Source of the DNA: Viridibacillus soli
GTDB lineage: Bacteria > Bacillota > Bacilli > Bacillales_A > Planococcaceae
Direction of reading: 5' to 3'
Length of the DNA stretch: 64,000 bases
Assembly (NCBI RefSeq): GCF_016612995.1
Contig: NZ_JAEOAH010000022.1
Coordinates: forward strand, 38,768 to 102,767
Both the position numbers and the translations under genes were made by a program. This document shows, piece by piece, positions 17,585 to 26,279 of this stretch. Each line of letters starts with the position of its first letter. Within the stretch, counting starts at the first letter, position 1. The notes below the pieces were generated by a model. That model worked only from the letters and a program-made list of their open reading frames with translations, had not been told where the DNA came from and did not search any database.

Positions 17585-17683
17585 AACGTTAGACTCCTTC
17601 GATGCTAGTAGATAATAACTTCCCTATATTATCACAAAATTCCATGAATAAGCACGCACATGCAAAGGGATTGACAAAAATAA

Positions 17684-17742
17684 TGAAAACGCTTTGTTTT
17701 TATATGTAATTAATGGTTACAATACATATATATGTATTGTAA
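17684..17742. promoter_or_regulatory. cre-like site and 26-bp perfect palindrome upstream of the S9 peptidase gene
   Basis: TGAAAACGCTTTGT (17684-17697) matches the CcpA cre pattern TGWNANCGNTNWCA except at the last two bases. At 17717-17742 a perfect palindrome with half TTACAATACATAT contains TACAAT -10-like hexamers on both strands. The region lies between the divergent permease (17584) and peptidase (17802) genes, so either or both could be controlled. No regulator is assigned. Confidence 0.45.
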
Positions 17743-17801
17743 AATATAAATATATTGAAGGATAAAGAGATTTTCGCTTAAAAGAAAAAGGGGGGGTTAC
17801 C

Positions 17802-19778
17802 ATGACGAAACGTTTGTTAAAAGCAGAGGATTTATATGCATTGCATTCTATTACAAATCCACAATTATCTCCAAATGGTGAAGAAGCTGTTTTCACTCGT
17901 ACATACATTGATGAGGAAAAAAATAAATACGTAGCGCATCTGTTTCATTTAGATGTTGAAAGTGGTGCAGTTACGCAATGGACGTATGGGGAGAATCGCG
18001 TGTCTTCACCTAGTTGGTCAGCAGACGGTAAAAGCGTAGCATTTTTATCGAACCGCAATGAACAAAACCAAATCTATATTATTGCGACAAATGGGGGAGA
18101 GGCACGTCAACTAACAACATTAGCAAATGGCGTTTCACAATTCCGTTGGTCACCGTGTGGCAAGAATATTTGGTTTAGCGGCCGTCTAAAAGAAGGCAAA
18201 AAATTTACTGATCTAGTTGAAAAAGAAGAAAAGAAAAAGCCAACTGCCTATATAGTAGATGGCATGAAATACAAAGCAGATGGTAAAGGGTTATTGCCAC
18301 AAGGTATCTACAATCAAATTGGTAAAATCGACGTAGCAACCGGTGATGTTCAATTGTTTTCAGAAGGGAATCATCATTATAGCTTAGAAGCAGTATCACA
18401 TGACGGTGGAAAATTAGTTATGTCAGTGAATCGTGCCGAAAATAAAGACTTTGATTTCAGTCAGCAAATCATTTTAGTTGATATCGAAACGAAAGAAGAG
18501 ACGACAATTTTTCATGAAGAAGGCCATTACGGCGATGCTTATTTTTCATATGATGATCGCTATATTGCGTTTTATGGTAGCGACCGTAAATATAAAAATG
18601 CGTCTCACGGAGCGGTTTATATTTACGATACAGAAGAGCAGCGTTACTGGAACTTAACGCAGGATTTTGATGCGCCAGTTGGAGATGCTGCTGTAGCAGA
18701 TCATCAGCAAGGAGCCACTGCACCAACTGTAGTGTGGACAGAAGCAAATGATCTGTATTTCCAAGTGTCTACAATGGGCGATATTCGATTATATTATGCA
18801 ACATTAGACGGTGCGATTTATCCTGCGAGCCCTGAAGGTGAGCATGTATATGGCTATGATGTAGAGCGTAATGGTGCATTTGCGTTGTTAGCAATTAGTA
18901 ATCCGGTATTGCCAGGTGAAATTTTCAAATACGATGTGACAACAGGTGCAAGTGAACAAGTGACACATTTTAATGATGACTTTGTAGAGGAGGTCGAGCT
19001 TGTTCAACCAGAAGCGATTTCGTATAAAAGTTCAGATAGTCTTGATGTATATGGCTGGTTGATGAAGCCTGCTCAATATGAAGAAGGTAAAAAATATCCA
19101 TTAATCGTTGAAATTCATGGTGGTCCTCATACGATGTATGCTAATTCGTTTTTCCATGAATTACAGTTACTTGCGGCGCAAGGTTACGGCGTTCTATATG
19201 TTAATCCTAGAGGAAGTCATGGGTATAGCCAAGAATTTGTCGATGCAGTCCGCAGTGATTATGGTGGTGGTGATTATGAAGACGTTATGGCCGGTATAGA
19301 TGCGGTTCTTGCTGAGCATTCATGGATTGATAAAGAGCGACTTGGTGTTACTGGTGGGAGCTATGGTGGCTTTATGACAAACTGGATTGTAGGGCATACA
19401 AATCGCTTTAAGGCAGCAGTCACACAGCGTTCTATTTCAAATTGGATTAGCTTCTTTGGTGTGTCAGACATAGGTTACTATTTCACTGATTGGCAAATGG
19501 GTACAGATATGAAGGATGTAGAAAAATTATGGCAACATTCACCGCTAAAATACGCAGAAAATGTAGAGACGCCTTTATTAATACTGCACAGTGAAAAGGA
19601 TTTCCGCTGTCCAATTGAACAAGCTGAGCAGCTATACATTACGCTAAAATCGATGGGAAAGGAAACGCAGTTTGTACGCTTCCCAGACGCAGACCATAAC
19701 TTATCTAGAACAGGCTTGCCAAGTCTTCGTATAGAAAGACTTGCGCAAATTACTGGCTGGTTCGAGAAATATTTATGA
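17802..19778 (+). CDS. S9-family prolyl oligopeptidase-type peptidase, YuxL-like
   Basis: 658 residues. The N-terminal 400 residues form a beta-propeller with TolB-like repeats (SPSWSADGKSVAFLSNRN, QFRWSPCGKNIWFSG). The C-terminal alpha/beta-hydrolase domain has HGGPHTMYANSF, nucleophile GGSYGG (Ser520), an acid in SEKDFRCP and His in DADHNLSR. This is the acylaminoacyl-peptidase/dipeptidyl-peptidase pattern. No signal peptide is seen, so it is probably cytoplasmic and acts on short peptides. GGGGGGG precedes ATG 17802 by 7 nt. The GNAT gene begins 17 nt after the stop. Confidence 0.9.
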   Translation: MTKRLLKAEDLYALHSITNPQLSPNGEEAVFTRTYIDEEKNKYVAHLFHLDVESGAVTQWTYGENRVSSPSWSADGKSVAFLSNRNEQNQIYIIATNGGEARQLTTLANGVSQFRWSPCGKNIWFSGRLKEGKKFTDLVEKEEKKKPTAYIVDGMKYKADGKGLLPQGIYNQIGKIDVATGDVQLFSEGNHHYSLEAVSHDGGKLVMSVNRAENKDFDFSQQIILVDIETKEETTIFHEEGHYGDAYFSYDDRYIAFYGSDRKYKNASHGAVYIYDTEEQRYWNLTQDFDAPVGDAAVADHQQGATAPTVVWTEANDLYFQVSTMGDIRLYYATLDGAIYPASPEGEHVYGYDVERNGAFALLAISNPVLPGEIFKYDVTTGASEQVTHFNDDFVEEVELVQPEAISYKSSDSLDVYGWLMKPAQYEEGKKYPLIVEIHGGPHTMYANSFFHELQLLAAQGYGVLYVNPRGSHGYSQEFVDAVRSDYGGGDYEDVMAGIDAVLAEHSWIDKERLGVTGGSYGGFMTNWIVGHTNRFKAAVTQRSISNWISFFGVSDIGYYFTDWQMGTDMKDVEKLWQHSPLKYAENVETPLLILHSEKDFRCPIEQAEQLYITLKSMGKETQFVRFPDADHNLSRTGLPSLRIERLAQITGWFEKYL

Positions 19779-19795
19779 ATTAAGGGGAATAATAT

Positions 19796-20341
19796 TTGAT
19801 AAGAATTAATGAGAAGTTAATTTTAAGACAATTAACAGATGTGGATATGCCAAGACTTTGGGAGTTAATCGCTAAGGAAGAGAATCCAGAGTGGAAAAAG
19901 TGGGATGCACCTTACTATCCACATAAGGCAATACCATATGAAGAATTTCTGAAGAAGACGGGTCAATATACATTGCAAAAAGACTTTTTCGGCATTTTCT
20001 CGGATGAAACATTAATAGGTACAGTATGCTACTACTGGGAGCATGAGCCTTCCCTATGGCTTGAAATAGGTATCGGCATTTATGATCCGGCTTTTTGGGG
20101 TGGTGGCATTGGCACGAAGGTAATTACAGCGTGGATTGAACACCTATTTACCACAATGCCTCTCGTGCGTGTCGGTTACACTACTTGGTCAGGCAATGAG
20201 CGTATGATCAAAGTTGGTGAGAGACTCGGCATGACATTAGAAGCACGCCTTCGCAAATGTCGCTATTATAATGGAATTTACTATGACTCCATTCGAATGG
20301 GCATATTGAGAGAAGAGTGGGAAGAATTTAAAGTAAAATAA
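19796..20341 (+). CDS. GNAT-family N-acetyltransferase
   Basis: 181 residues. RLTDVDM-like N-terminal strand (LILRQLTDVDMPRLWELI), acetyl-CoA loop region WGGGIGTKVITAWIEHLF, and GNERMIKVGERLGMTLEARLRKCRYYNG, typical of the RimJ/RimL-like and YkkB/SpeG-like subgroup. TTG 19796 is preceded by AAGGGG at 8 nt and no better start exists. Probably co-transcribed with the S9 peptidase. The acetyl acceptor is unknown. Confidence 0.85.
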   Translation: MIRINEKLILRQLTDVDMPRLWELIAKEENPEWKKWDAPYYPHKAIPYEEFLKKTGQYTLQKDFFGIFSDETLIGTVCYYWEHEPSLWLEIGIGIYDPAFWGGGIGTKVITAWIEHLFTTMPLVRVGYTTWSGNERMIKVGERLGMTLEARLRKCRYYNGIYYDSIRMGILREEWEEFKVK

Positions 20342-20349
20342 CTGATAAG

Positions 20350-20380
20350 CCTCCTTTGTAAAAAACGAAGGAGGTTTTTA
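20350..20380 (+). terminator. Intrinsic terminator
   Basis: CCTCCTT ... AAGGAGG followed by TTTTT, 9 nt after the acetyltransferase stop. Confidence 0.8.
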
Positions 20381-20429
20381 AAATTGTGAAATTTTTTACT
20401 GGAATTGTAGTCTGACTTATAGAAAGTAG

Positions 20430-20537
20430 CAACTAGTACACCCATTTAGTGAGATGATTGATGGAAAGGGGAAGCCCTTTCATATTTATGAAATATCTCA
20501 TTCAGATATAAGTGGTGGTGACATCCATTGCAAATAA
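20430..20537 (+). pseudogene. Possible remnant of a gene 3' end (unrecognised)
   Basis: In the gap 20381-20682 one frame from CAA 20430 to TAA 20537 reads protein-like (MIDGKGKPFHIYEISH, then SDISGGDIHCK). It has an ATG at 20454 but no ribosome site, and a stop directly upstream. A solid terminator (20545-20573) follows 7 nt after the TAA, as after a real gene. It may be the surviving C-terminus of a deleted gene; I cannot name the family. Confidence 0.35.
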
Positions 20538-20544
20538 AATAACA

Positions 20545-20578
20545 AAAGGTTCTGTATAATTTACGGAACCTTTCATTT
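20545..20578 (+). terminator. Intrinsic terminator
   Basis: AAAGGTTCTGTA pairs with TACGGAACCTTT (12 bp, one G-U) and is followed by CATTTTT. Confidence 0.7.
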
Positions 20579-20682
20579 TTCACTACGTTCATTAAAAGGC
20601 ATACATATTTATAAATCCGTGACAGTATAGTGAGAAAACAGTATGATGAACAAGTGAGAAAAAAAGATTGCGAGTGGATAAA

Positions 20683-21327
20683 ATGATTGAACTTATACAG
20701 AGCTTATTTAGCTTTATTATGCATATAGACCAGCATCTTGTCGATATTATTCAAAAATTTGGAATTTGGTCATATGGTATTCTCTTTACCATTGTTTTTG
20801 TAGAAACGGGTGTTGTGATATTCCCATTTTTACCCGGTGATTCCTTGCTATTTGCCAGTGGTGCATTTGCGGCGCTTGGTGCATTTAATTTACCGATTCT
20901 TCTACTTGTATTTTTCGTTGCAGCTGTGTTTGGTGATACAGTAAATTATGAGATTGGTCATAAGGTAGGAACTTCTATTTCTCCAAAAAGCTTTTTAGGG
21001 CGCATCATTAATCAGGAACGTATGCAAAAAGCGCAGGATTTCTTTAATAAGCATGGTGGTAAAACGATTATTTTCGCCCGCTTTATGCCATTCATTCGGA
21101 CGTTTATTCCGTTCGTAGCGGGTGCTAGCCGAATGCATTATCGTCATTTTATTATGTACAATATTATTGGAGCGGTATTATGGGTTACGATTTGTACATT
21201 TGCTGGTTACTACTTCGGTAATATTCCAATAATTAAAGATAACTTCTCAAAGGTTATTTTAATTATTATTTTCGTTTCGGTTTTACCAGCGGTGATTGGA
21301 TTTATGAAGGCGAAAGTAAAAAAATAA
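20683..21327 (+). CDS. DedA-family membrane protein
   Basis: 214 residues. Seen: VVIFPFLPGDSLLFASGAFA, the GDTVNYEIGHKVG segment, and the family's re-entrant FARFMPFIRTFIPFVAGASRMHYRHF motif; four to five further hydrophobic segments. DedA proteins act in the cytoplasmic membrane. Some (UptA of B. subtilis, YqjA of E. coli) recycle undecaprenyl phosphate or support proton balance, so a lipid-flippase role is plausible but inferred. Start ATG 20683 was chosen; TTG 20668 in the same frame is possible. Neither has a strong ribosome site. Confidence 0.87.
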   Translation: MIELIQSLFSFIMHIDQHLVDIIQKFGIWSYGILFTIVFVETGVVIFPFLPGDSLLFASGAFAALGAFNLPILLLVFFVAAVFGDTVNYEIGHKVGTSISPKSFLGRIINQERMQKAQDFFNKHGGKTIIFARFMPFIRTFIPFVAGASRMHYRHFIMYNIIGAVLWVTICTFAGYYFGNIPIIKDNFSKVILIIIFVSVLPAVIGFMKAKVKK

Positions 21328-21337
21328 AAGACATTGA

Positions 21338-21369
21338 ACACTCTAGTTATATGGCTAGAGTGTCTATTT
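21338..21369 (+). terminator. Intrinsic terminator after the DedA gene
   Basis: ACACTCTAG / CTAGAGTGT, 8-nt loop, then CTATTTTTT. Confidence 0.8.
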
Positions 21370-21484
21370 TTTATAAAAACCTATTTAACTTGTAGGTATT
21401 ATAGGGATAATTAATGAAACATTGAACATATAATGGTAATATTGAATTTGTACAAAAAAATATTTGTTAAAGGAGTTAGAAATT

Positions 21485-21952
21485 ATGGGGAAATTGAATG
21501 TTGAAAGCTTTAATTTAGATCACACAAAAGTGGCTGCACCATTTGTCCGCTTAGCAGGACTTAAAAAAGGTGTAAACGGGGATGAAGTATATAAATACGA
21601 TATTCGCTTTAAACAGCCGAATAAAGAGCATATGGAAATGGCAGCACTACATTCAATCGAGCATTTAATGGCTGAGAATATCCGAAATCATACTGATCAT
21701 GTTGTAGATCTTAGTCCAATGGGCTGTCAAACAGGTTTCTACTTATCAATGATTAACCATGACAACTATGATGAAGTTTTGGAAATATTAGAAAAAACAT
21801 TTAATGACGTAGTAGCTGCTACTGAAGTACCTGCTTGTAATGAAGTCCAATGTGGTTGGGCTGCAAGTCATAGTTTAGAAGGTGCCAAAGAGCTTGCTAA
21901 AGAAATGTTAGCAAAGCGTACTGAATGGGCACAAATTTTCATAGAAGAATAG
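21485..21952 (+). CDS. luxS: S-ribosylhomocysteine lyase (AI-2 synthase)
   Basis: 155 residues, close to the 157 of the B. subtilis enzyme. It cleaves S-ribosylhomocysteine to homocysteine and DPD, the precursor of AI-2, in the activated methyl cycle. Seen: the metal/catalytic motif HSIEH (56-60), [11 protein letters not shown] with the catalytic Cys81, and the later Cys in [14 protein letters not shown] is 8 nt before ATG 21485; the earlier ATG at 21464 precedes that site and is rejected. Monocistronic, convergent with the enoyl-CoA hydratase gene. Confidence 0.96.
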   Translation: MGKLNVESFNLDHTKVAAPFVRLAGLKKGVNGDEVYKYDIRFKQPNKEHMEMAALHSIEHLMAENIRNHTDHVVDLSPMGCQTGFYLSMINHDNYDEVLEILEKTFNDVVAATEVPACNEVQCGWAASHSLEGAKELAKEMLAKRTEWAQIFIEE

Positions 21953-21957
21953 ATAGA

Positions 21958-21993
21958 AAAGAGGCTGCAGTTAATAATAGCAGCCTCTTTATT
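21958..21993. terminator. Bidirectional terminator between luxS and the enoyl-CoA hydratase gene
   Basis: AAAGAGGCTGC (21958-21968) and its exact complement (21980-21990), with A and T runs outside. Confidence 0.85.
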
Positions 21994-21994
21994 A

Positions 21995-22771
21995 TTATTT
22001 ACCTTTGAAGTTGGGTTTACGTTTTTCAGCGAATGCATTGAGTGCTTCAATGCGATCTTCTGTAGGAATGGTGATTTCATAAGCTTTGCGTTCTATATGA
22101 AGACCTGTTTGCAAGTCGGTATTCATACCATGTTTAATGGCAAATTTCGCTTGCTGCAAGGCAATTGGACCATTTGCTAGCATCAATTCTGCAAAGGCTA
22201 CTGTTTTTGCATGAAGTTCATCACGTTTTTCAACTTTTGTCAAAAGACCATACGCTAGCGCTTCTGCTGCCTGTAATCTTTTAGCTGTTAAAATGAGTTC
22301 AAGTGCTTTTGCTTCTCCTATGAGTCTTGGGAGTCGTTGTGTGCCACCTGCTCCAGGAATAATGCCAAGGCTCGTTTCAGTTAAGCCGAGTGAAATGTCA
22401 TCTGCTGCGAAGCGGAAGTCACAAGCTAGTGCTAATTCGGTACCCCCACCGAAAGCATAACCGTTAATCATAGCAATTGTCGGCTGTGGTAAGTTTTCAA
22501 TAGCTGAAAAAACCTCCCCAATTTTATAGATATTACGTTTAACTTGTTGTTCTGTTAATGTTTTTCGTTCTTTTAAGTCAGCACCGACGCTAAATGCTTT
22601 GTCACCCATGCCAGTAAAAATGACAACACGAATATCTGGATTAATACGAATAGATTCAACGACTTGTCCTAAGTCGGCCAGTAAATCATAATTGAATGCA
22701 TTCATCGCATTCGGTCGATTTAACGAAATGAATGCTAAATGTTCCTGTTGTTTATAAATTAGTGTATCCAA
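21995..22771 (-). CDS. Enoyl-CoA hydratase/isomerase family protein
   Basis: 258 residues from TTG 22771, chosen because GAGGGGG lies 8 nt upstream and the length then fits the family; the frame is open further to ATG 22822. Crotonase fold: oxyanion-hole region FSVGADLKER, FGGGTELALACDFR with the first catalytic Glu, and GIIPGAGGTQRLPRLIG with the second Glu position replaced by Gly/Ala-rich sequence as in some members. It would hydrate trans-2-enoyl-CoA in fatty-acid oxidation, but crotonase specificity is broad. It stands alone rather than in a fad operon. Confidence 0.88.
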   Translation of the reverse strand: MDTLIYKQQEHLAFISLNRPNAMNAFNYDLLADLGQVVESIRINPDIRVVIFTGMGDKAFSVGADLKERKTLTEQQVKRNIYKIGEVFSAIENLPQPTIAMINGYAFGGGTELALACDFRFAADDISLGLTETSLGIIPGAGGTQRLPRLIGEAKALELILTAKRLQAAEALAYGLLTKVEKRDELHAKTVAFAELMLANGPIALQQAKFAIKHGMNTDLQTGLHIERKAYEITIPTEDRIEALNAFAEKRKPNFKGK

Positions 22772-23045
22772 TAGAAAATCCCCCTCATGTGAAAAATTAA
22801 CTCCCAATTTAAACGATAGCATTTCTATGGTTTTTCGTCATCTTTGAATAAATAATATCCATTTTTTCATTTTTTATTTATTTGAATAATTAGTTATGAA
22901 AATAAAAAAATCGCTAAATATGCAACCATTAATGATATATATATATAGGGGATTATTGGATATTTATATAATGATTATTCACTAAATACAATATGAATAA
23001 TTGCTGATATAATGAAGTGGAAAAAGATATTAAAGGAGAAACCAT

Positions 23046-24278
23046 ATGGAAGTATTTATTGGGCGTCAACCTATATTTAATAGATATGAACAAGTTTTTG
23101 CTTATGAATTATTATATCGAAATGGTGCTACAGTAAATAAGTTTCCAGCTATTGATGCGGACAAGGCAACTGTTGAAATTTTGATTAATTCATTATTTTC
23201 AATTGGCTTTGAAGAGCTTGCAAATGGGAAACCATGTTTTATTAACTTTACTGAAAATTTATTAATGAGTAATATATTTGATCATTTGCAACCCAACCAG
23301 GTCGTAATCGAAATTTTAGAAGATGTTCCAATTACAGAAAAACTTGTGTATAGAGTAAAACAATTGAAAGGCCAAGGTTATAAAATTGCTTTGGATGATT
23401 TTGTGTTACAAGATGATGTGAAGTTTTATAATGAATTATTTACATATACTGATTATATAAAAGTAGATTTCCTTCTTTCCTCCGAGATTGAGCGCAAAGA
23501 GATTGAGGAACGCGTGAAAAATGACTTTCCACATATTACTTTGTTAGCAGAAAAGGTAGAAACACGCGCCCAATTTCATAAAGCTAAGAACAATGGATAT
23601 GAGTTATTCCAAGGATATTTTTTTAAGCAACCCCAAATTATCCGCGGGAATGATATACCTGCAAACCTTTTACAATATTATCGCGTCATCACATCATTAG
23701 GTGATGAAGATCCGGATATTGATGATATTGCTAAGCAAATTGAGCATGATGTCGCAATGTCTTTCAAATTATTAAAATTGATTAATTCATCGTCAAAGCG
23801 TAGAAAGTCTAAAATCGGTTCGATTAAGCAAGCTATTTTGTTGTTAGGCTTAGCTGATTTACGTAAATGGGTTTATATTCTAGCGTATCGTGAATCTGAA
23901 AAGAATGAGCGAGATGATATGTATGATGAGTTGATGAAAGCATCATTATGCCGAGCAAAAGTGTGCGAAATGGTAGCGCGTAATAAATTTAAAGTGAATT
24001 ACTCTGAATATTTTTTAGTAGGTATGTTTTCATTAATCGATGCAATTTTACAGCAACCTATGAAGGGGATATTATTACAGCTTCCTTTATCGGATAATAT
24101 TATTGAAACAATATCGGGTAGCGAGACGGAGATGACACCATATTTACAATTGGCAATTGCCTTGGACAAATTAAATTGGGAAAAGGTCGGCCAATTAGTT
24201 AATGCAATAGGAATTAGCGAAAGCGACTTGTATACAATTTATCAAGAAGCAAATAAATGGTCGAATAGTATTGTGTAA
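23046..24278 (+). CDS. EAL-HDOD two-domain protein (YuxH-like), EAL domain degenerate
   Basis: 410 residues. Residues 1-205 form an EAL-like domain: YELLYR stands where active enzymes have the EAL signature, and LDDFVLQDD, YIKVDFL, LLAEKVET and FQGYFFKQP follow. The usual E-A-L and DDFGTGYS sequences are changed, so c-di-GMP hydrolysis is unlikely. Residues about 205-390 form a HDOD domain (KQIEHDVAMSFKLLKLINSS, SIKQAILLLGLADLRKWV). This architecture is a known signalling-output type. AAAGGAG precedes ATG 23046. A binding or regulatory role is inferred. Monocistronic; no terminator is obvious behind it. Confidence 0.85.
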   Translation: MEVFIGRQPIFNRYEQVFAYELLYRNGATVNKFPAIDADKATVEILINSLFSIGFEELANGKPCFINFTENLLMSNIFDHLQPNQVVIEILEDVPITEKLVYRVKQLKGQGYKIALDDFVLQDDVKFYNELFTYTDYIKVDFLLSSEIERKEIEERVKNDFPHITLLAEKVETRAQFHKAKNNGYELFQGYFFKQPQIIRGNDIPANLLQYYRVITSLGDEDPDIDDIAKQIEHDVAMSFKLLKLINSSSKRRKSKIGSIKQAILLLGLADLRKWVYILAYRESEKNERDDMYDELMKASLCRAKVCEMVARNKFKVNYSEYFLVGMFSLIDAILQQPMKGILLQLPLSDNIIETISGSETEMTPYLQLAIALDKLNWEKVGQLVNAIGISESDLYTIYQEANKWSNSIV

Positions 24279-24499
24279 TTGTATCTCATCAATTTTGACT
24301 ATTGTCATAGTGAAAATGCCGAAATAATCAATTCATCACATGAGAACTATCTGAATAGGTTTTTCTTTTCGGGGGATGCTGAAATAGTGAAATTCACAAA
24401 GATGAAACAACTAGATGAAAGCGTTGACATGCCTGTGTTTTCAACGTATTTCAATTGGTAATCCTGGCAGGATAAGGTTTCAAATATACTTTGATTTGG

Positions 24500-24505
24500 T
24501 ATACT
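24500..24505 (+). promoter_or_regulatory. -10 element of the cytochrome c551 gene
   Basis: TATACT at 24500-24505 with TTTCAA (24478-24483) 16 bp upstream. The remaining 24279-24477 contains one protein-like 60-codon frame without a ribosome site and a CGTTGA/TCAACG inverted repeat (24422-24445), neither assigned. Confidence 0.45.
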
Positions 24506-24545
24506 TACTTTGTAAGCAATACAAAATTTTCGGGAGGGTATACAA

Positions 24546-24875
24546 ATGAAAAAAACTCTACTTGCTTTGTTATTAGGTTCAGCTCTAGTTCTTGGCGCTT
24601 GTGGCGGCAAGGAAAAAGTAAAAGAAGAAGGTACGGCCGGTACAGAGACAGTAAAAATTGATGCGGAAAAAATTGCACAAGCTAATTGTATTTCTTGTCA
24701 TGGTGAAACCCTAGAAGGACGAGGTAACTTCCCTAACATCTCTAAAATCGGTGCGACTCTTTCTAAAGATGAAATTTTAGATGTTGTTAAAAATGGTAAA
24801 GGTAATATGCCAAAAATAAACATTTCTAGTGACGAAGCAGAAGCAGTTGCTAAATGGTTGTCTGAAAAAAAATAA
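24546..24875 (+). CDS. cccB: Cytochrome c551, membrane-anchored lipoprotein
   Basis: 109 residues. Lipobox LGACG (Cys19), a Lys/Glu-rich linker, then a small class I cytochrome c domain: haem motif CISCH, and GNMPK supplying the axial Met. This matches CccB of B. subtilis, a lipid-anchored cytochrome on the outer face of the membrane that passes electrons to cytochrome caa3-type oxidase. GGGAGGG is 9 nt before the ATG. Here it sits alone, between the EAL-HDOD gene and hprK. The gene symbol is by similarity of architecture. Confidence 0.9.
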   Translation: MKKTLLALLLGSALVLGACGGKEKVKEEGTAGTETVKIDAEKIAQANCISCHGETLEGRGNFPNISKIGATLSKDEILDVVKNGKGNMPKINISSDEAEAVAKWLSEKK

Positions 24876-24888
24876 GTATGATTTAACA

Positions 24889-24919
24889 GCTAGCTTTCTG
24901 AGGGGGGAGCTAGTTTTTT
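24889..24919 (+). terminator. Intrinsic terminator after cccB
   Basis: CTAGCT / AGCTAG with G-rich loop, followed by seven T residues. Confidence 0.75.
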
Positions 24920-24944
24920 TGTGGAGAAATATGGAATGGATAAG

Positions 24945-24977
24945 GGCAATCTGTGAAGTTTATGGATTGCTTTTTTG
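24945..24977 (+). terminator. Second hairpin-T element
   Basis: GCAATC...GATTGC followed by TTTTTT; a weaker 6-bp stem, 25 nt after the cccB terminator. Confidence 0.45.
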
Positions 24978-25087
24978 TATGGCTTTAAACTTTAACTTTA
25001 AGTTTTTAACGGAAACCATTAATAATACAATCGATTGATTTACTTATTTATTTAAGGGATAAACTTGTTCTGTAGAGAGGGTCAGTT

Positions 25088-25197
25088 GAGTTATAGAAGA
25101 ATGAGTTTGAGTTATTGAAGTTGAACCCTCAGTAATAAAAGCTGGAGCTCGAGTCATAAAAGTAGGACTCTCAATCATCAAAAAATATGCTCGAGTC
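25088..25197 (-). repeat. Five 21-bp tandem repeats, inverted relative to the array at 717-968
   Basis: Units start at 25088, 25109, 25130, 25151 and 25172. On the minus strand they read ATGACTCGAGCTCCAGCTTTT-like, matching half units of the first array (ATGACT at the start, AGCTT near the end). They lie in the 24876-25317 gap ahead of hprK. No coding frame is supported. Confidence 0.75.
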
Positions 25198-25210
25198 TTT
25201 TCGAGCCCTC

Positions 25211-25244
25211 CAGTGCCAGTCGGAGCTAAACGGCGTCCTCAGCA
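25211..25244 (+). repeat. Truncated copy of the 126-bp element
   Basis: 25219-25244 (GTCGGAGCTAAACG, then GCGTCCTCAGCA) matches 11146-11172 in 26 of 27 positions with one missing G. It corresponds to the diverged first copy of the array in the Bce-type operon and abuts the 21-bp repeats. Confidence 0.75.
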
Positions 25245-25317
25245 TTTAAATATATGTTAAAATATATTCCAAGTGGTTATGTTTTTAATGTGTAGTTTTT
25301 GGAAGGGTGTGTTAGAT

Positions 25318-26244
25318 GTGGATCAAGTTTGTACGAAGGATGTTATAGAGACGTTTGAGTTGAAGATTATTAGTGGTCATGAGGGAATTGGTCGACATAT
25401 ATTGACGAGTGATATTTCTAGACCTGGACTTGAGATGGCAGGCTATTTTACACATTATCCAGCTAAGCGGGTGCAGTTGTTAGGGAAAACGGAATTGTCA
25501 TTTTTCGATCTGTTACCGAGAGATGTGCAGTTTGATCGAATGAATAAGCTTTGTTCACAAGATACACCTGCTATTATTATTTCGCATGATATGGAAGTGC
25601 CGGAAGCTTTATATGTCGCTTCGAATGAGCATAATGTGCCGGTGTTATCGACGAAAATGTCGACGACGCGTTTTTCAGGTAGGTTAACCAATTATCTAGA
25701 AAGTCAGTTAGCACCGACAACAGCAGTTCATGGTGTGTTAGTGGATATTTATGGTATTGGTGTATTAATTACAGGTAAAAGCGGTGTTGGTAAAAGTGAA
25801 ACTGCGCTAGAACTTGTAAAAAAAGGCCATCGTCTTGTTGCAGATGATTGTGTAGAGATTCGCCAAGAAGGTGAAAATACTTTAATTGGTAATGCACCTG
25901 CTTTGATTGAACATTTATTGGAAATTCGAGGAATCGGTATTATTGATATTATGACGCTATTCGGAGCAAGTGCAGTTAGAACACATAAACGCATTTCGTT
26001 TGTGATAGATTTAGAAGTATGGGATTCTGATAAAATATATGATCGTTTAGGTTTAGAAGAAGAGACTATGAAAATAATTGATACGGAATTGACTAAGCTA
26101 ACGATTCCCGTTAAACCTGGTCGAAATCTATCCGTTATCATCGAAGTAGCAGCGATGAATTATCGTTTGAAAAAACTTGGTGTCAATGCTGCAGAAGAAT
26201 TTTCAAGAAGACTTGATAGTGTGATTGAATCGAATGAAAATTGA
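25318..26244 (+). CDS. hprK: HPr kinase/phosphorylase
   Basis: 308 residues (about 310 in Bacillus). It phosphorylates Ser46 of HPr and Crh with ATP or PPi and reverses the reaction, setting catabolite repression. Seen: N-terminal [15 protein letters not shown]-loop GKSGVGKS at residue 153, HRLVADD, the HprK signature [12 protein letters not shown], and the C-terminal [29 protein letters not shown] 25318 is preferred: GGAAGGG (25301-25307) is 10 nt away, and earlier in-frame starts lie before or inside that site. lgt follows 35 nt after the stop, as in B. subtilis. Confidence 0.95.
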   Translation: MDQVCTKDVIETFELKIISGHEGIGRHILTSDISRPGLEMAGYFTHYPAKRVQLLGKTELSFFDLLPRDVQFDRMNKLCSQDTPAIIISHDMEVPEALYVASNEHNVPVLSTKMSTTRFSGRLTNYLESQLAPTTAVHGVLVDIYGIGVLITGKSGVGKSETALELVKKGHRLVADDCVEIRQEGENTLIGNAPALIEHLLEIRGIGIIDIMTLFGASAVRTHKRISFVIDLEVWDSDKIYDRLGLEEETMKIIDTELTKLTIPVKPGRNLSVIIEVAAMNYRLKKLGVNAAEEFSRRLDSVIESNEN

Positions 26245-26279
26245 TGAAAGAACACTTTGTAAATTGGAAGGAGAACAAT

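Noticed and set aside
24279..24461. 60-codon frame between the EAL-HDOD gene and cccB
   Set aside because: TTG start directly at the previous stop, no ribosome site, no recognisable family; noted only as part of the intergenic region.
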